Origin: RUG11237 sp045126515
Lineage (GTDB): Bacteria > Bacillota > Clostridia > Lachnospirales > Lachnospiraceae
Direction of reading: 5' to 3'
DNA length: 9,077 bases
NCBI GenBank assembly: GCA_045126515.1
Contig: JBGVOM010000040.1
Span: 1-9,077, forward strand
A model generated the notes under the pieces. The model was not told the DNA's origin, did not search any database, and worked only from the letters and a program-made list of their open reading frames with translations. Position 1 is the first letter of the stretch, and each line of letters starts with the position of its first letter. Shown piece after piece: positions 5,918 to 9,077 of this stretch. The position numbers and the translations under genes are program-made.

Positions 5918-7060
5918 ATGATTACAGTAATTGCCATATGTTTGCAGCTTGCCATGGTAACAAATATACCGGAAAATGTTCAGACACAGCCGGCGGTGGA
6001 AATGGCAGCAGATGTGGAAGCAGACAGCATGAACGCTTTGATGGAGGAAATTTCTTTTACAGAAATCAATGAAGTGTTAAAACAGATACTAGATGGTCAG
6101 GAAATAAATTTTCAAGGATTGGTGACAGAGTTGATTTCTGGTGAATTCCATTTGCAGGAGGCTTATGAAAAGATTAAGGAATACCTGACACAGCAGATTT
6201 CATTTAACAAGAAGGATATGACGTATCTTTTGATACTTTCCGTCAGTGCATCTGTATTTTCCGTATTTACAGAAATTTTAAAGGACAAGCAGATTGCAGA
6301 TACAGGATTTTATATGCTATACATGATGATGTGCATTGTGGTATTTAGGGCTTTTCGTCAGGTGATAGATTGTGCACTGCAGGCGTCGGACAATCTTGTG
6401 GCATTTATAAAAGCACTGGTGCCGGCATACAGCTTAAGTGTTTCTCTGGCAACAGGTCCTTGTACTGGAGCTGGATTTTACCAGATTACTTTAATTTTGA
6501 TTTCTCTGTTAAGTGATGCGATGAATGTACTGATTATTCCAATGGTACAGGCATATGTGATAGTTAAAATTATAAATTATATATCGGAAGAAGATATTTT
6601 ATCAAGAATGGCAGGATTGTTCGAAAGTGCAGTGAAATGGATGCTAAAGACCTCGCTGGCAATACTGGTGGGATTTCAGGTGATACAGTCCATGCTGGCG
6701 CCTGCAATAGATTCTTTTAAAAATACTTCTTTGAGTAAAGTGTTGTCAGTAATTCCCGGAATTGGTGGTGCGGCGGGGGCAGTTACGGAAATTTTAGTGG
6801 GTTCTGCGGTTTTATTAAAAAATGGTATTGGAACTTCTGCTATTTTGATTATTTTAATGATTTGTATTCCCCCTGTTATTAAAATTGCAATTTTTACATT
6901 AAGTTATAAAGTGATGGCAGCGGCAATCCAGCCAGTAACGGACAAGCGCTTCACCGGATGCATGGTAGCAGCGGCAGATGGAGGCGCCTTAGTATTAAAA
7001 GCAAGCAGTATGGTGGCGGCAATGTTTATGCTTTCTATAGCTATTGTGGGGCTTAGGTAA
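5918..7060 (+). CDS. spoIIIAE: Stage III sporulation protein AE
   Basis: This is a 380-residue polytopic membrane protein, slightly shorter than the B. subtilis protein of about 399. The N-terminal hydrophobic stretch (about 2-15) is followed by a soluble, acidic domain (about 16-98). A series of membrane helices follows from about 102 to 378. Conserved features include LVPAYSLSVSLATG (167-180), the glycine-rich SVIPGIGGAAGAVTEILVGSAVLLKNGIG (277-305) and ICIPPVIKI (315-323). It is thought to form the core membrane component of the SpoIIIA complex. AGGAGG (5908-5913) overlaps the previous stop codon, indicating tight coupling. The first 15 residues lack any Lys or Arg, which is unusual for a signal sequence, but I found no better upstream start. 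Confidence 0.96.
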   Translation: MITVIAICLQLAMVTNIPENVQTQPAVEMAADVEADSMNALMEEISFTEINEVLKQILDGQEINFQGLVTELISGEFHLQEAYEKIKEYLTQQISFNKKDMTYLLILSVSASVFSVFTEILKDKQIADTGFYMLYMMMCIVVFRAFRQVIDCALQASDNLVAFIKALVPAYSLSVSLATGPCTGAGFYQITLILISLLSDAMNVLIIPMVQAYVIVKIINYISEEDILSRMAGLFESAVKWMLKTSLAILVGFQVIQSMLAPAIDSFKNTSLSKVLSVIPGIGGAAGAVTEILVGSAVLLKNGIGTSAILIILMICIPPVIKIAIFTLSYKVMAAAIQPVTDKRFTGCMVAAADGGALVLKASSMVAAMFMLSIAIVGLR

Positions 7061-7069
7061 GGAGGAAGG

Positions 7070-7633
7070 ATGTTAGAAGCATTTTATGGATGGGTGGAAG
7101 ATATTACAGTATATATGATTGTGATTACCCTGATTTATAAACTCAGTGCCAGTTCTGCTTATAAGCCATATATTAAATTATTTACCGGATTGCTGATGGT
7201 GATTATCATAATGACACCCATTGCAAAAATCTGGAATGGTGACTGGGAACTGGAGCTGAATCAGGAAAAATACAACTGGGAGCTGGAAAGCGCCAGAGTT
7301 TCAGAGGAAATTTATAGTGAAGAAAGTCGGAAAATTATGCTGGAAACCTACCGAGGGGAAATAGAACAGCAGACAAAGAGAAAACTTGCAGAGTATGATT
7401 TATATTTAGATGAGCTTCTGATTACTTTTGGCGAGGATAAGGAATATGGAGTGATAAAAAATATAGAAATGGTAGTTTCTTATGAAAATTATGACGAGAA
7501 TAATAAAATATATATAGGAGATATTACATGTTCGGAGCAGGGAAAAGTAAGTAGTGCCACGGAATTGAAAATGAAAGAGTGGTTTCACGATACTTATGGA
7601 GTGGAGCAGGCAGATATTTACCTGAAAAAGTGA
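7070..7633 (+). CDS. spoIIIAF: Stage III sporulation protein AF
   Basis: This 187-residue protein has two N-terminal membrane helices (about 11-25 and 37-52) joined by SASSAYKPYIKLFTGLL, the hallmark of SpoIIIAF. A helical charged stretch (about 65-110) leads to a soluble C-terminal domain (about 108-185) with alternating strands and helices that fits the ring-building fold shared with secretion-system ring proteins. This domain should lie in the space between the two membranes around the forespore. It is somewhat shorter than the B. subtilis protein (about 206). A strong AAGGAGG precedes the ATG. It starts 9 bases after the spoIIIAE stop codon. Confidence 0.94.
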   Translation: MLEAFYGWVEDITVYMIVITLIYKLSASSAYKPYIKLFTGLLMVIIIMTPIAKIWNGDWELELNQEKYNWELESARVSEEIYSEESRKIMLETYRGEIEQQTKRKLAEYDLYLDELLITFGEDKEYGVIKNIEMVVSYENYDENNKIYIGDITCSEQGKVSSATELKMKEWFHDTYGVEQADIYLKK

Positions 7634-7643
7634 TGGTGAGTTT

Positions 7644-8219
7644 ATGAAAGATTGGAAAGAGATATTAAAATCATTAGAAAAATTGAAAAAGAAGGAGAAT
7701 CTTTTTGTACTTATTCTGGTAGGTGTATTACTTATGGTAATTTCCCTTCCGGTGGATAAAAAGAAGACTACAATGGAGGAAATTGCAGTAGAAACTCCAA
7801 AGCAGGAAACAAATCAGGAACAGGTAGAACAATTAGAGTTACGTCTGGAGCAGATTTTAAGTAAGATGGACGGTGTTGGAAAGGTACAGGTTATGATTAC
7901 TCTGAAATCGAAAGGAGAAAAAATTGTAGAAAAGGATATGGAAAGCAGTGAGAACACTACAGAAGAAATGGATTCTCAGGGGGGAGAACGAAAAACCACT
8001 GATTATAATAAGAAGGAATCTACAATATTTATAGAAAAGGAAAATGGTGGAAGCGAGCCTTATGTGACAAAGGAGATGGAGCCGGAAATAGAGGGAATTT
8101 TGGTGATTGCAGAAGGTGGAGGTAAGCCTTCTGTGGAAAAAAATATTTCCGAGGCAGTTTTGGCATTATTTCCCATAGATGCACATAAAATTAAAGTAAT
8201 GAAGTCAGTAAATGAATAG
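7644..8219 (+). CDS. spoIIIAG: Stage III sporulation protein AG
   Basis: This is a 191-residue protein with a basic cytoplasmic N-terminus, one membrane helix (about 20-36), a linker (38-56) and a ring-building domain. The domain is split, as expected for SpoIIIAG: the first half is VEQLELRLEQILSKMDGVGKVQVMITL (61-87), and the second half is EGILVIAEGGGKPSVEKNISEAVLALFPIDAHKIKV (150-185). Between them, at about 90-147, is a polar insertion with strand-rich segments, which in B. subtilis forms the extra beta layer of the large AG ring. It is shorter than the B. subtilis protein (about 229). GGTGAG (7635-7640) precedes the ATG closely, 10 bases after the spoIIIAF stop codon. Confidence 0.95.
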   Translation: MKDWKEILKSLEKLKKKENLFVLILVGVLLMVISLPVDKKKTTMEEIAVETPKQETNQEQVEQLELRLEQILSKMDGVGKVQVMITLKSKGEKIVEKDMESSENTTEEMDSQGGERKTTDYNKKESTIFIEKENGGSEPYVTKEMEPEIEGILVIAEGGGKPSVEKNISEAVLALFPIDAHKIKVMKSVNE

Positions 8220-8243
8220 TCAGGCAGAAAGAAAGGAGATTTT

Positions 8244-8984
8244 ATGAAAGGGAAGTTAAAGAAAAACCAGATCGTAATTACCACTCTTGCACTAATGATT
8301 GCCATTGCGGGATACCTTGATTTTGCAGGAACAGAAATAGGAAAAGATGTTTCATTAACTGAGGGGATTGTAAATGATGAAGCAGAAGCCGTGGAAACGG
8401 CAGATATTGCAGCAGATATTTCCATGGAAGATATGTATGCAGAAAAGGAAGAGACGGAAATGGGGGAAGCAGAGGTTATTGGAGATTCCAGTGAAGAAGC
8501 GGAGGAGGAAACTGCACAGGTAAGCGCATCAGAGGATATTGAAAGCTATGATTTTGATTTGACAAGCAATGAGGCAGAAGAGGGGACACCTGGGGAAGCA
8601 GTGTTAACTAACAGTGGAGTGGCAAGTGCAGCAGACATTATTTCAGAGGCAAAGCTTACAAGAGAACAGGTACGTTCTAAAAACAAAGAGGCGTTGTTAG
8701 AGGTAATTAACAATACGAATATTACAGACACACAGAAGCAGGCAGCAATTGATAATATGATTTCTCTTACCAATATTGCTGAAAAGGAAGCAGCAGCAGA
8801 AATGCTTTTAGATGCCAAGGGATATACGGATGCGGTGGTAAGCATTACAGAGGACAGTGTGGATGTGGTGGTAAATATGGCTGAGGTAGATGAAGCGGGC
8901 AGGGCACAGATTGAGGATATTGTGAAACGAAAAACAGGTGTTTCTGCGGAGAAGATTGTGATTACACCGATACATACGGAGTAA
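8244..8984 (+). CDS. spoIIIAH: Stage III sporulation protein AH
   Basis: This is a 246-residue protein with a basic start, one membrane helix (about 9-28), a long acidic linker (about 31-118) and a C-terminal YscJ/FliF-like ring domain (about 135-246). The ring domain includes REQVRSKNKEALLEVINN, AEKEAAAEMLLDAKGYTDAVVSI and VVVNMAEVDEAGRAQIEDIVKRKTG. In B. subtilis this domain faces the gap between the membranes and binds the forespore protein SpoIIQ, joining the two halves of the channel. The linker holds about 32 Asp/Glu and only two Lys/Arg. The protein is longer than the B. subtilis one (218). AAAGGAG (8232-8238) sits 5 bases before the ATG. It is the last gene of the operon, and no terminator follows in the window. 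Confidence 0.95.
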   Translation: MKGKLKKNQIVITTLALMIAIAGYLDFAGTEIGKDVSLTEGIVNDEAEAVETADIAADISMEDMYAEKEETEMGEAEVIGDSSEEAEEETAQVSASEDIESYDFDLTSNEAEEGTPGEAVLTNSGVASAADIISEAKLTREQVRSKNKEALLEVINNTNITDTQKQAAIDNMISLTNIAEKEAAAEMLLDAKGYTDAVVSITEDSVDVVVNMAEVDEAGRAQIEDIVKRKTGVSAEKIVITPIHTE

Positions 8985-9077
8985 AGTGAAAAATGTAACA
9001 ATTCAGACTTATGGTTATCGGGACGCCCCCAAGAGTGCCATATTCTGCCCTGGAAGGCAAGGACATAGGGAAATTGC
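8985..9077 (+). other. Unassigned GC-richer tail after spoIIIAH, possibly the start of a gene
   Basis: The last 93 bases hold no clear terminator or promoter. Two + strand frames stay open to the window edge. One starts at GTG 8986, with CGGAG (8977-8981) just upstream and coupled to the spoIIIAH stop, and reads MKNVTIQTYGYRDAPKSA at its start. The other starts at ATG 9011, has no ribosome site, and reads MVIGTPPRVPYSALEGKDIG. Bases 9018-9062 are about 60% G+C, clearly above the rest of the window. I recognise neither peptide. It could be a new gene start, an inserted element or a structured RNA. Confidence 0.3.

Noticed and set aside
8060..8425. 121-codon open frame on the - strand over the spoIIIAG/spoIIIAH junction
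   Set aside because: It crosses two real genes on the opposite strand and shows no recognisable domain.
8546..9001. 151-codon open frame on the - strand over spoIIIAH
   Set aside because: It lies opposite a clear spoIIIAH, is low-complexity Ser/Ala/Thr-rich as expected for the antisense of an acidic Glu/Ala-rich gene, and has no family features.
1..9077. CRISPR array, tRNA, rRNA, IS element or attachment site
   Set aside because: I saw no regularly spaced repeats of CRISPR size, no tRNA-like cloverleaf or rRNA sequence, and no transposase or integrase reading frame. Only the unidentified last 93 bases leave room for doubt.

Overview
The window comes from an endospore-forming, AT-rich Firmicute, most likely a member of the Clostridia and plausibly Lachnospiraceae. 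The main evidence is a complete eight-gene spoIIIA operon (spoIIIAA to spoIIIAH) with Shine-Dalgarno sites before its genes and a sigma-E-like promoter. The family placement is inferred from general protein and codon style, because no rRNA or other marker gene is present. All supported genes lie on the + strand.

Left part (1-3748), an envelope-signalling or defence-like block. After the tail of an unidentified upstream gene there is a single ABC transporter ATPase (144-890) of the MacB/BceA/LolD type with no permease beside it. A promoter region (891-1034) then drives a tightly packed three-gene unit: a membrane-anchored alpha/beta hydrolase (1035-2009), an OmpR-family response regulator (2002-2691) and a VanS-like sensor histidine kinase (2681-3685). 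The hydrolase and regulator genes overlap by 8 bases, and the regulator and kinase genes by 11. Three exact TTAAGGT direct repeats, spaced 11 and 22 bases apart, lie before the hydrolase. This looks like a response-regulator binding array and suggests that the unit regulates itself. A strong rho-independent terminator (3710-3748) ends the block.

Right part (3760-8984), the spoIIIA operon. A sigma-E-type promoter (3764-3792) precedes spoIIIAA. The genes encode a secretion-type ATPase (AA), a GspF-like membrane protein (AB), small membrane proteins (AC, AD), a polytopic membrane protein (AE), and three proteins with ring-building domains (AF, AG, AH). In well-studied sporulators these build, in the mother-cell membrane around the forespore, a transenvelope channel that docks with a forespore partner and keeps the forespore metabolically active. 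All eight genes appear intact. SpoIIIAB is best started at the internal ATG at 4787. SpoIIIAH has a long, very acidic linker.

The last 93 bases (8985-9077) are GC-richer than the rest, have no terminator, and are open in two frames to the window edge. I could not identify them.

The spoIIIA operon is well known. The less ordinary material is the ABC ATPase, hydrolase and two-component block, where the repeat array, the anchored hydrolase and the missing permease are the points worth checking.
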